Shown piece by piece: positions 9,309 through 17,438 of a stretch of 62,706 nt of DNA (positions within the stretch are counted from its first letter, which is position 1; every line of letters starts with the position of its first letter). This stretch comes from Hirschia sp. GTDB lineage: Bacteria; Pseudomonadota; Alphaproteobacteria; Caulobacterales; Hyphomonadaceae. Where the stretch lies: contig PAQI01000017.1 in the NCBI GenBank assembly GCA_002709235.1, positions 48,344 through 111,049 on the forward strand, read 5' to 3'. The translations under genes and the position numbers were made by a program. Under the pieces are notes generated by a model. The model saw only the letters and a list, made by a program, of their open reading frames with translations. It ran no database searches and was not told where the DNA came from.

Positions 9309-9686
9309 ATGCTCACCACTGCGGAGCTCGTGGAACGCTATATCAACCTCAACAACGACAATGATGTCGAAGGTGTGCTGGAATGTTGTGCCGATGACAT
9401 CCTGTTTGAATCAGTGATGAATCCCAACAATTCCGTGCGCCTCACCGGCAAGCAGGCCGTGCGCGAGATCCTCGCAGGCACGATGGAAGCTTTCTCTGAA
9501 CGCAGTCACCGCATTTCCAGCCTGATCGTGGATGGCGACCGTGCCGCAGCCGAAACACTGTTCATCGGCACCGCTGCCGCAGAGCTTGGTGATGGCGTCG
9601 GACCAGGCGATGAAGTCTCGATCCGCGGCGCCACCATATTCGATACACGCGATGGCAAGATCGTGCGCATCTGCGATTATTCCTGA
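9309..9686 (+). CDS. SnoaL-like / NTF2-fold protein
   Basis: 125 residues with the small cone-shaped SnoaL/NTF2 pattern: an N-terminal helix ('ELVERYINLNNDNDVEGVLE'), an acidic pocket strand 'ADDILFES', and a C-terminal 'GKIVRICDYS'. Members are small isomerases, hydrolases or ligand-binding proteins; the substrate is unknown. ATG 9309 is preceded by an excellent AGAAGGAG site, while the longer in-frame start at 9225 has none. It ends 7 bp before the methyltransferase gene. Confidence 0.7.
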   Translation: MLTTAELVERYINLNNDNDVEGVLECCADDILFESVMNPNNSVRLTGKQAVREILAGTMEAFSERSHRISSLIVDGDRAAAETLFIGTAAAELGDGVGPGDEVSIRGATIFDTRDGKIVRICDYS

Positions 9687-9693
9687 GATATCA

Positions 9694-10626
9694 ATGACCG
9701 ACATACATGCAGAGCCCACCAGAACCGGGCTCTATGGCGAGCCTCCCGCCGAGCTGGTTGAAATTCCAGCCGATGCCCGCCAGTGCTCACCGCTCATCCC
9801 CGGCTCTGCCGCGCTGGAGGAAGCACCCGAACGCACACTTGACCGCTTCATTCTCGCAGCCCCCGGCGGCCTGCAGGAGCGCCGCCATGTGCTCGCCCTC
9901 GCCCTGAAGGCGCTCAAACCGGGTGGCGACATCATCGCCATTGCGCCCAAGAAAAAAGGCGGTCAAAGGCTTGCCGGAGACCTTGAATCTCTGGGCTGTA
10001 CGGATGTCAGCATTTCCTCCAAATCCCATTGCAAGATCGCCCAGTGCACTTCCCCCGATGATCTGACAGCCATCAACGAGGCCATCGCCGCCTACGGACC
10101 ACGACTTGATGAGGATCTTGGCCTGTGGACCCGCCCCGGCGTATTCGCATGGGACCGTGTCGACCCCGCCACCGCCCTCTTGATGGACACAATGCCCGAC
10201 CTGGCCGGTCGCGGCGCAGACCTTGGCTGCGGACTTGGCATATTGGCGCACCGCGTCCTGCAAAGCGAAGCGGTCACAGAGCTGACACTGGTGGATATCG
10301 ACCGCCGCGCCGTTGAAATGGCGTGGCGCAATGTCGGCGATGACCGTGTTAAGGTTCGCTGGGAAGATGCCCGCACCGGCCTGCAGGACATCTCAGGGCT
10401 GGACTTCATCGTGATGAACCCGCCCTTCCATGAAGGCGGAGACGAAAACAGATCGCTGGGCCAGGCCTTCATCAAGAGTGCCAGCAAGCTGTTGCGCAAG
10501 GGCGGCAAGCTCTGGCTGACAGCCAATCGCCACCTGCCCTATGAAGCCACGCTGGATGATTGCTTTTCATCCTGGACAAAGCCCGCAGACCAGGGCGGCT
10601 ACAAGATCATCGAGGCGACAAGGTGA
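9694..10626 (+). CDS. rsmC: RsmC-like class I methyltransferase (16S rRNA guanine-N2 type)
   Basis: 310 residues in the two-domain RsmC/RlmG layout: a degenerate N-terminal methyltransferase-like half and a catalytic C-terminal half with the AdoMet motif 'DLGCGLGIL' (176-184) and motif IV 'NPPFH' (242-246), the signature of N2-guanine and N6-adenine transferases. RsmC methylates G1207 of 16S rRNA; the exact target here is inferred from the family. ATG 9694 follows the SnoaL gene closely. The downstream rsuA start is 5 bp after its stop, so two 16S rRNA modification genes are probably co-translated. Confidence 0.82.
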   Translation: MTDIHAEPTRTGLYGEPPAELVEIPADARQCSPLIPGSAALEEAPERTLDRFILAAPGGLQERRHVLALALKALKPGGDIIAIAPKKKGGQRLAGDLESLGCTDVSISSKSHCKIAQCTSPDDLTAINEAIAAYGPRLDEDLGLWTRPGVFAWDRVDPATALLMDTMPDLAGRGADLGCGLGILAHRVLQSEAVTELTLVDIDRRAVEMAWRNVGDDRVKVRWEDARTGLQDISGLDFIVMNPPFHEGGDENRSLGQAFIKSASKLLRKGGKLWLTANRHLPYEATLDDCFSSWTKPADQGGYKIIEATR

Positions 10627-10631
10627 GCACC

Positions 10632-11354
10632 ATGAAGCCGATGCGCATGGATCGGCTGCTCGCCAATCTGGGCTATGGTGCGCGCAAGCAGATTGCCGCA
10701 CTGGCCAGACAGGGCCGCATCACAAGAAACGGCACCCCCCTTCTGGATGTTCGCGAGAAACTCATCCCGGATGCAGACCTGCAATCCAGCCTCTGCATAG
10801 ATGATGAACCCGTCGATCCCCTGCCGGGATTTGCCGTCATGCTGCACAAGCCGACGGGCTTTACCTGCTCACGCAAGGATCCGGGGCGGCTGGTCTTCGA
10901 ATTCTTTCCTGAGCGCTGGCTGCGACGTGACCCCGCCCTCTCACCTGTCGGCCGCCTCGACAAGGACACATCCGGCCTTCTGATCTTCACCGATGACGGT
11001 CAGCTCAATCACCGCATCACCCATCCGCGCAGCCACGTCTCCAAGACCTATCTGGTCACGCTGGACCGCCCTGTTACGCCCGATGCCATCACGCGCTTTG
11101 CATCCGGAACGCTGAAACTGGAAGATGACGACACCCCGCTCCTGCCCGCCGAACTTGAGATACTATCAGACCATCAGACCCGTCTGGTCATCCATGAAGG
11201 CCGCTACCATCAGGTCCGGCGCATGTTTGCGGCCATCGGAAACCACGTCACCGCCCTGCACCGCGAAGCCATTGGCGGTCTGAGCGTGCCCGCCGATCTG
11301 CCGGAAGGAAACTGGCGGATAATGACTCCCACGGATCTTGATCAACTCCTTTGA
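10632..11354 (+). CDS. rsuA: 16S rRNA pseudouridine synthase, RsuA/RluB family
   Basis: 240 residues. An N-terminal S4 RNA-binding domain ('MDRLLANLGYGARKQIAAL') is followed by the pseudouridine synthase domain, with the catalytic aspartate at Asp110 in 'GRLDKDTSGLL'. RsuA makes pseudouridine 516 of 16S rRNA; RluE/RluF-like specificities cannot be excluded by eye, but the size and S4 domain favour RsuA. Start at 10632 is preceded by AGGTGAG, which overlaps the stop of the RsmC-like gene. Confidence 0.85.
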   Translation: MKPMRMDRLLANLGYGARKQIAALARQGRITRNGTPLLDVREKLIPDADLQSSLCIDDEPVDPLPGFAVMLHKPTGFTCSRKDPGRLVFEFFPERWLRRDPALSPVGRLDKDTSGLLIFTDDGQLNHRITHPRSHVSKTYLVTLDRPVTPDAITRFASGTLKLEDDDTPLLPAELEILSDHQTRLVIHEGRYHQVRRMFAAIGNHVTALHREAIGGLSVPADLPEGNWRIMTPTDLDQLL

Positions 11355-11457
11355 GCCACCCCATCCAAAACAAGTGTTAAAATAGATCAACTGCTTGTTC
11401 ACCATATTAGCCTAGCGTTTTCCGTCAGGGCGGGAATGCAGGTATGTTGGTGAAGAC

Positions 11458-13503
11458 ATGTCAGACAAACTGATGATCACGGCAGCGCTCGGCGTTCTGG
11501 CCGCAAGTCCGGCTATTGCGCAGGACCATGACGACATTCTTGCCGATCTCAGCCTTGAGCAATTGCTGGAACTTGAAGTGTCCTCCGCTGCGAAAAAACC
11601 ACAGGATCCGGATGAGGCTGCATCCGCGCTTTTTGTCATCACAGATGAGGACCTGCGCAAAAGCGGCGTTTCCACACTGGCCGATGCATTGCGTATGGCA
11701 CCGGGTGTCGAGGTCACAGAGGTCGACAACCGGATCACCGGCGTCGCCATGCGCGGCTTCAACTGGCATTTCACCAACAAGCTGCTTGTCCTGATCGATG
11801 GGCGGGAGGTCTACCAACCTTCAGTCACCGGCATTTTCTGGGACCAGCAGGTTGTGCCGCTGGAAGATATCCAGCGCATCGAGATCGTACGCGGCCCAAG
11901 TGCAACGATCTGGGGTTCGACCGCCGTCAATGGTGTCATCAACATTGTCACCAAGCACGCCGTCGACACGCTGAACGGTCATGTGACAATCGAGACCTCC
12001 ACGCATGAACGTCACCGCGTTTTCGCGCGCTATGGATTCAAGGTCGGCGATTCAGGGGCCATGCGCATCTATGGTGTGGGCCGCAAAATTCCCAGTCTCG
12101 TTGATGAATATGGCGACGATATCAATGATGGCGGTGAATTGAGTCAGCTGGGCTTCCGCCTCGATCTGGAACCGGGGTATTCAGACACGCTGACCTTCCA
12201 GGGGGACCTGCAATATTTGTCGACAGACTCCACAACCGGAACCTTTCTGTTTGCTGATCAGAACACGTTCAGCAGCTATGAAGATGAAGGCAATAGCTGG
12301 AACCTGCTCGGTCGCTGGGTTCATGATTTCAGTGACTCCAATGTCGTCACCATCCAGGGATATTACAACTATCAGGAGCGCTCCGAACTCGCGACGGCAA
12401 TGGACGCCTCCACATTCAATATCGATGCATCTCACTATTTAGAAGCGACCTCACGGCTCGACTTCGTATATGGTGCCGCGTATCGCCACAGTGCCGACGA
12501 CACAAGTATACACGGCCAGTACACTTATAATCCGAGATCATTTGAAGGCGACTGGACAAGCATTTTCGGACAAGTGGATATCGCAGTCATTCCAGACCGG
12601 CTCCATGTCCTGCTCGGCGCACGCACAGAAACCTCGCCCTATTCGGACTGGGAAACGCAACCATCGCTCAGGGCTATCTGGCTGGGCAAGTCAAACTGGT
12701 CGGTCTGGAGTGCGATTTCCAAGGCTGTCAGACCTCCGGGGCGGCTGGAAACATCACTGGACGCCACGATCCAGACCATTGAACCTTACAATCCGGGAAA
12801 CCCCACCCCCCTGCCTCTCGACATACGGCTCGTCAGTGATCGTGATTATGAAGTCGAAGAGATGATCGCTTATGAGATGGGGGCCAGAAAGACATGGGCG
12901 GACGGATCCCGCCTGGACATTGCCGCCTATCAACAGGTCTACGAGAAACTGATCCTGGTCGAGAGTGGCAGTCTGGCACCTGTGTATACCCAGTACCCGG
13001 ATGGAAATGTCTATCCGACATCTCTGGAATACATACTGACAATTACCAATACATCGCGCGGTGGCCGGCTATCCGGGCTGGAAGCCTCCTATACGCGTGA
13101 CATCACAGACCATTGGTCAATGGCGCTGGCAGGTGACTGGCGTGACAATGATCTGAAATATCTCCAGATCAACCCTAGCGGCCAGCCCGATCCCGATAAC
13201 CGGATATCTTATGGTGACAGCCCCGGATGGCAGCTGTCCCTGCGCAATGATTTCGAGCTTTCATCCTCGATCGATGCCTCGATCTGGTTGCGACACGTGC
13301 CTGAACTCGACCTGCAACGCGCGCCTGCCTACACGGATCTGGACCTGCGCGTGTCCTGGCGTCCAAGTGATACACTGGAAGTCAGCCTGGTCGGCGAGAA
13401 CCTGCTCGAAGACAAGCGCCTGGAAATGTATTCGGCGGTTTATCCTTCGCCGAAAGGATATGTCGAGCGTCGCCTGGTTGCCAAGCTGGGCCTGAGATTC
13501 TGA
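11458..13503 (+). CDS. TonB-dependent outer-membrane receptor
   Basis: 681 residues. A signal peptide ends near Ile-Ala-Gln (20-22). A plug domain follows, with 'GVSTLADALRMAPGVEV' near residue 70, 'IEIVRGPSATIWGSTAVNG' near 141-159 and 'GVINIVTK'. The rest is a 22-strand barrel ending in a terminal Phe, as outer-membrane proteins do. The ligand is not readable; the plug resembles the colicin I receptor/BtuB-like set that travels with YfiR-type genes. The stop overlaps the next start (TGATG at 13501-13505), so the receptor and the YfiR-like protein are translationally coupled. Confidence 0.9.
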   Translation: MSDKLMITAALGVLAASPAIAQDHDDILADLSLEQLLELEVSSAAKKPQDPDEAASALFVITDEDLRKSGVSTLADALRMAPGVEVTEVDNRITGVAMRGFNWHFTNKLLVLIDGREVYQPSVTGIFWDQQVVPLEDIQRIEIVRGPSATIWGSTAVNGVINIVTKHAVDTLNGHVTIETSTHERHRVFARYGFKVGDSGAMRIYGVGRKIPSLVDEYGDDINDGGELSQLGFRLDLEPGYSDTLTFQGDLQYLSTDSTTGTFLFADQNTFSSYEDEGNSWNLLGRWVHDFSDSNVVTIQGYYNYQERSELATAMDASTFNIDASHYLEATSRLDFVYGAAYRHSADDTSIHGQYTYNPRSFEGDWTSIFGQVDIAVIPDRLHVLLGARTETSPYSDWETQPSLRAIWLGKSNWSVWSAISKAVRPPGRLETSLDATIQTIEPYNPGNPTPLPLDIRLVSDRDYEVEEMIAYEMGARKTWADGSRLDIAAYQQVYEKLILVESGSLAPVYTQYPDGNVYPTSLEYILTITNTSRGGRLSGLEASYTRDITDHWSMALAGDWRDNDLKYLQINPSGQPDPDNRISYGDSPGWQLSLRNDFELSSSIDASIWLRHVPELDLQRAPAYTDLDLRVSWRPSDTLEVSLVGENLLEDKRLEMYSAVYPSPKGYVERRLVAKLGLRF

Positions 13504-14039
13504 TGACACCGCGCCATTTGCAATCATCATGCAGATTTCTGGTTTGCATCGCACTGATGGCGAGCGCATTGCTGGTATGTGCCCGACCCGGATTTGCAGC
13601 TGACAAACGCCCGCTGGTCCTCAAGGCTGCTATTGTCTATAATTTCACAGGCTTCGCCAATTGGGTGGACTCTGATCGTAAGGCACCCCTGAATATCTGT
13701 GTGTCGGAAGACGCTGATATTGCTGCCGCGCTACAAGCCATATCGGCCGCTCAATCAAATAGCAGCAAGCCTGTGGTCATGCTTTTGACCCGGGAGCGAT
13801 TGAACGAATGCGATTTTGCGTATCTTTCAAAGAGCGCCACTCAGTCGGAATTTCCTGCACAATTGCTCGAGATCGGTGCTGTCACCATCTCGTCGGAAAG
13901 AGGATTCACCGATATCGGCATCATTGAACTGATCCAGGTGGGGCGTCAGCACCGGTTCGAGATCAACAATACGCTCGCCACAAATGCCGGTATCGAACTG
14001 TCCTCACGCCTTCTTCGTATTGCCATCCGTGTGCACTGA
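13503..14039 (+). CDS. YfiR-like periplasmic protein (DUF4154)
   Basis: 178 residues with a signal peptide (about 1-32) and the DUF4154 domain: 'LKAAIVYNFTGFANWV' near residue 40, 'ICVSED', 'FAYLSKS' and the C-terminal 'FEINNTLATNAGIELSSRLL'. In Pseudomonas, YfiR is a periplasmic repressor of the diguanylate cyclase YfiN; in other bacteria it is paired with a TonB receptor and a sensor kinase or cyclase. Here it overlaps the receptor stop by one base, but no cyclase or kinase follows; the next gene is an MscS channel 88 bp on. Confidence 0.85.
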   Translation: MTPRHLQSSCRFLVCIALMASALLVCARPGFAADKRPLVLKAAIVYNFTGFANWVDSDRKAPLNICVSEDADIAAALQAISAAQSNSSKPVVMLLTRERLNECDFAYLSKSATQSEFPAQLLEIGAVTISSERGFTDIGIIELIQVGRQHRFEINNTLATNAGIELSSRLLRIAIRVH

Positions 14040-14127
14040 CACATTTAATTGCATTGACGTGGGAACCGACTGTGGCTTGATGCGTTTAGCAACTTCAATT
14101 CACCCTTGATAAAAATCCTGAAAATTC

Positions 14128-15309
14128 ATGGCCGAAAACGCAGCACCCGCCGAGCAGATCGACCTCACGACCGACAGTCTTCTGGAAACTCTACAATCGA
14201 CATGGGACTGGATCACCAATCCATCGACCCAGACATTGATAGGGATCGGTGTGGGTGCGGGTGTGGTCATCTTGCTGATCATCATCCGCATGGTGTTGAG
14301 ATCTGTGGCCAGATCCCTGCCCCACAAGATCGAGGATGAACACTCCTGGTCGTCTATTCTGGACCGCACACTCAGCAAGTTCAGGTTCTACTTCTTTGCC
14401 ATAATCGGCATAGTTGTCGCCACACAGATCGCCCAGGCACCCGATGCCGTCATCCACTCTGTCCAGGTCTTGCTGGTGGTGGCCTCGGTGGTTCAGGTTG
14501 CACAGCTGATCCAGGAATTTGTGCTCTCCATCCTGCGGCGCAACGCCCTGCGCGGTTCAGGCGACAAGACCGGTCTCAGCTCTGCGCTCAGCGTGCTCAA
14601 ATGGTTCGTCAATGTTGCGATCTGGTCGATTGCCTTCCTGATGATCCTGTCCAATCTGGGCTTCAATGTCACCGGGCTGGTGGCAGGTCTGGGTGTCGGT
14701 GGTATCGCCATTGGTCTGGCCGCGCAGGACTTCTTCAAGGATCTGTTCGCAGCCCTGGCCATCCTGCTCGACCAACCCTTCAAGAAGGGCGACTTCATAT
14801 CCTCCGGCGACCGGATTCTCGGCTCTGTCGAGGAAATCGGCATGAAGACGACCCGCATCCGTGCCCTGTCCGGCGAACAGGTCGTGCTGACCAATTCAAA
14901 CCTGCTGGACCTGACCCTGCAGAATTATGGTCGCATGTTCCGACGCCGTGTCGTGGTGCAGACCGGCATCACCTATCAGACCCCCGCCGACAAGATCAAA
15001 CGTGCCGCCGAGATCCAGAAGGAAGCCGTCACCGCCCAGGAGAAGACCACATTTGATCGCGCCCATTTCAAGGGCTATGGCGCATCCTCGCTGGATTATG
15101 AGCTCGTCTTCTATGTCGAAACGCCTGACTATACCGAGTTCATGAACATCCAGCAGGACATCCTGATCGATATCTTCCGCAAATATGAGGAAGAAGGACT
15201 GGAGTTCGCCTACCCCACCCGCACGCTGCAACTGGCTGCGCCGAATGGCGAAGGTGTGGATGTGCGCGAACTCTTCCTCTCGCCCGGCGAAAAATCGGTC
15301 ACGGAATAG
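14128..15309 (+). CDS. MscS-family mechanosensitive ion channel
   Basis: 393 residues with about five membrane helices. The last carries the MscS pore signature ('GLVAGLGVGGIAIGLAAQDF', residues ~187-206), followed by the beta domain ('LDQPFKKGDFISSG') and a cytoplasmic vestibule region. It gates under membrane tension to release solutes during hypo-osmotic shock. The start at 14128 has only a weak ribosome site. It is larger than the minimal E. coli MscS (286 residues), with an N-terminal extension of two to three helices. Confidence 0.9.
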   Translation: MAENAAPAEQIDLTTDSLLETLQSTWDWITNPSTQTLIGIGVGAGVVILLIIIRMVLRSVARSLPHKIEDEHSWSSILDRTLSKFRFYFFAIIGIVVATQIAQAPDAVIHSVQVLLVVASVVQVAQLIQEFVLSILRRNALRGSGDKTGLSSALSVLKWFVNVAIWSIAFLMILSNLGFNVTGLVAGLGVGGIAIGLAAQDFFKDLFAALAILLDQPFKKGDFISSGDRILGSVEEIGMKTTRIRALSGEQVVLTNSNLLDLTLQNYGRMFRRRVVVQTGITYQTPADKIKRAAEIQKEAVTAQEKTTFDRAHFKGYGASSLDYELVFYVETPDYTEFMNIQQDILIDIFRKYEEEGLEFAYPTRTLQLAAPNGEGVDVRELFLSPGEKSVTE

Positions 15310-15322
15310 GCTGACATACTGA

Positions 15323-15763
15323 TCAGCCTTCAGTATCGTCCTCCACGCGCATGAAGATCCCGCCGGTTTCCACGCTGACAATGGACTTCATGTCCTGGCC
15401 CACCATCACGGTGTCGGGAATTTCAAGATCGCCATCCGGCAGATTGACCGAGATAGTCAGCTTAAAGAGCCGCGCATCGATCTGATCCAGCGTGTAACCG
15501 CCCCCGGCATAAAACGGATCGGGCGCTGATTCCATATAGGATGCCATCTGCCAGCCACCCTTGCCGTCAAACTGGTGAAGCTGTTTTGACTCGCCATCTT
15601 CAGTGTACCAGACACCCTCTATGAACTGCGCCATGTCGACGGTCTGGGCAGGCCCCTGAATGACGCGGATGCCGTCCTGCGCCTGCGCTACAAATGGGAT
15701 GGCGGTAAGTGTGGATGCCACCATCGCGACGGCACCCAGCTGTTTGATTGTCCTGAACATCAT
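15323..15763 (-). CDS. Small secreted protein, paralogue of the next gene
   Basis: 146 residues with a signal peptide (cleavage after Ala-Gln-Ala). The mature part shares the order of motifs with the 16229-15798 product: 'FIEGVWYT', 'HQFDGKGGW...ASYM' and a C-terminal 'IFMRVED'. No known domain was recognised; the F-[IV]-x-G-[VL]-W start of the domain recalls lipocalin-like beta folds, which is only an impression. Two adjacent start codons exist (15763 and 15760), served by AAAGGAAA. It lies 34 bp downstream of its paralogue, so the pair is an operon formed by tandem duplication. Confidence 0.7.
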   Translation of the reverse strand: MMFRTIKQLGAVAMVASTLTAIPFVAQAQDGIRVIQGPAQTVDMAQFIEGVWYTEDGESKQLHQFDGKGGWQMASYMESAPDPFYAGGGYTLDQIDARLFKLTISVNLPDGDLEIPDTVMVGQDMKSIVSVETGGIFMRVEDDTEG

Positions 15764-15797
15764 TGTTGTTTCCTTTGCTTGAGGGACCAATGTCCGC

Positions 15798-16229
15798 TCA
15801 ATCCTCCACACGCATCAGCGTTGTATTATCGAGCCGGTCGATACTCTTGCCGTCATCACCCATTCTGATGATCTCGGTCAGCGCCACGACCTCATTGCCC
15901 AGATCGACATTGAGCGTCATTTCATAAAGGCCGCTCTCGATGGCCCGCAGACCGTAATCGCCGGAATAAACAGTCGCATCCGCGTTGAAATCGCCGACAT
16001 AGCTGGCCGATTCCCAACTGCCATCATCGTTGAAAAGATAAAATTCGCTCCGGTCATCGATCTGGGTAAACCACAGGCCATTGATGAAGCTGGGCATGTC
16101 ATTGGCAGGTGCCTGCCTGGCGCTCTGGAAGAAGCCGCCTGACGTCTGCGCCTGCGCCATTGCAGGCATTGCGGATATCGCAGCGATACCAAAGATGGCC
16201 GCCTTGATGCTGTTTTTGAAATTGAACAT
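15798..16229 (-). CDS. Small secreted protein, first of a paralogous pair
   Basis: 143 residues with a signal peptide ('AAISAMPAMAQAQ'). The mature region has 'PSFINGLWFTQ' (~50-60), 'YLFNDDGSWESASYVGDF' and a C-terminal 'TTLMRVED', aligned by eye with the downstream paralogue. Function unknown. Start 16229 is chosen because it begins the signal peptide and follows AAAAGAGACC; a longer frame to 16283 is unsupported. The phrase Ser-Phe-Ile-Asn-[Gly/Ser]-[Leu/Ile]-Trp recurs at the C-terminus of the divergent gene at 16511. Confidence 0.7.
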   Translation of the reverse strand: MFNFKNSIKAAIFGIAAISAMPAMAQAQTSGGFFQSARQAPANDMPSFINGLWFTQIDDRSEFYLFNDDGSWESASYVGDFNADATVYSGDYGLRAIESGLYEMTLNVDLGNEVVALTEIIRMGDDGKSIDRLDNTTLMRVED

Positions 16230-16510
16230 GTCTGGTCTCTTTTGATTGCGCGACAGCCCCAAGCCATCGCCTGATGCAATCAATCTGACCGGTATTTCCG
16301 CCAGCTTCTGTGAGCGAGATCACATGTCCGAAACAAATCCCAGATGAAGGAATCTCGGCGGCTGATTCAAATAAATATGAGATTTTTCATCAGGTGTGAC
16401 GCGGCTCACATCAACAACCCGGCAGGTCTGGCAAAACGGGTTCATCGAAGACGCAAACAGCACTTCCAACCAGAACCCAAATCCCAAAACCTAAATCAAG
16501 GACCAGACCG

Positions 16511-16876
16511 ATGAAAATGCTCTCCAAACTCGCAGCCCTCGCGACGATCGCAACACTTGCCGTCATTCCTTCCGCCCACGCTCAAATGGATTGGGATGGT
16601 GCCTGGATCGCCGGCGGAGAAATCTACATGACTGACAATCTGGGCAATGGCTACTGGGCAGACCCCTACGCTGAATCCGCCTGGGTCGACAGCTACGGCA
16701 ACGTCATGAACGACTACTCTGGAACTTTCGATGACTCCGGACTTTCCTGGAACCAGCTGACACCTGACACGTCCATGGGCTCCGGCAGCTATGACACCGG
16801 CTACTCGTCCACCTATGTGCCTTATGAAAACCCGGTCGACAGCCACCAGTCCTTCATCAACTCGATCTGGGAATAA
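16511..16876 (+). CDS. Small secreted Tyr/Asn/Gly-rich protein, unknown
   Basis: 121 residues with a clear signal peptide (cleavage after Ala-His-Ala-Gln, ~25). The mature part is acidic and rich in Trp, Tyr, Asn, Asp, Gly and Ser and has no cysteine. It ends in 'HQSFINSIWE', which resembles the start of the conserved domain in the divergent paralogue pair ('PSFINGLWF'). It could be a truncated or rearranged family member, or share a short sorting or binding motif. A strong terminator follows, supporting a real, separately transcribed gene. Function not recognised. Confidence 0.6.
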   Translation: MKMLSKLAALATIATLAVIPSAHAQMDWDGAWIAGGEIYMTDNLGNGYWADPYAESAWVDSYGNVMNDYSGTFDDSGLSWNQLTPDTSMGSGSYDTGYSSTYVPYENPVDSHQSFINSIWE

Positions 16877-16903
16877 TCCTGATCATTCCCTCAAGACAAC
16901 GCG

Positions 16904-16941
16904 AAGGCCGGACCCGGAAGGGCCCGGCCCTTTGCTTTTCT
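16904..16941 (+). terminator. Rho-independent terminator after the 121-residue secreted protein gene
   Basis: The stem AAGGCCGGaCCC / GGGcCCGGCCCTT has a GGAA tetraloop and one internal mismatch, and is followed by TTTGCTTTTCT. It begins 27 bp after the stop codon at 16876. Confidence 0.8.
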
Positions 16942-17386
16942 ATTCTGCGTCCGGCATGTCTTCATAGGTCTTGGGATAGGCCATCAGCATGCTGTCGGGC
17001 TCATCAAAACAGTCACCACGCACGGCAGAGAAACCGGACGGAAAGGCCTGATCATGGAAAACAACCATGAGGCGGCCCCATATATTGGTGGTGCGTCCCA
17101 TCTGATCGGTCATCTCCATCGGGCACCCATAATCGGCATCCACCGCGGCTTCCTCGGTCCAGTATCCCGTGAAGATGCGATTGCGATCTTCATAATTGCC
17201 TGCAAGGCCATCAATGAAGGCATATCCGCGCGTTTCACCAGCTGGAAATGAGAGCACTGCATAGCGATCAATCTCACTCTCATAGACGATCTCGCCAAGT
17301 TCCGAAGTCCAGACCTCATCAGCCTGCGCCGTCATCGCCCCGAATGCCAGCAAACCGGCAAGCGCGCCAAGATATTTGATTTTCAT
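16940..17386 (-). CDS. Small secreted protein, unknown
   Basis: 148 residues with a signal peptide ('GALAGLLAFGAMTAQA'). The mature domain has repeated aromatic positions ('VWTSELGEIVYE', 'FTGYWTEE', 'NIWGRLMVVFHD') and two cysteines ('YGCPMEM', 'RGDCFDEP') that could form a disulfide. I do not recognise the family. It shares size and export signal, but no clear motif, with the 15323-16876 cluster. The start at 17386 is the only plausible one, with AGGAGG just upstream. Confidence 0.65.
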   Translation of the reverse strand: MKIKYLGALAGLLAFGAMTAQADEVWTSELGEIVYESEIDRYAVLSFPAGETRGYAFIDGLAGNYEDRNRIFTGYWTEEAAVDADYGCPMEMTDQMGRTTNIWGRLMVVFHDQAFPSGFSAVRGDCFDEPDSMLMAYPKTYEDMPDAE

Positions 17387-17438
17387 GATGTTTCCTCCTC
17401 TACAGAAGGATCATAGCGCCGCTAAAAACAGCCCCGCG

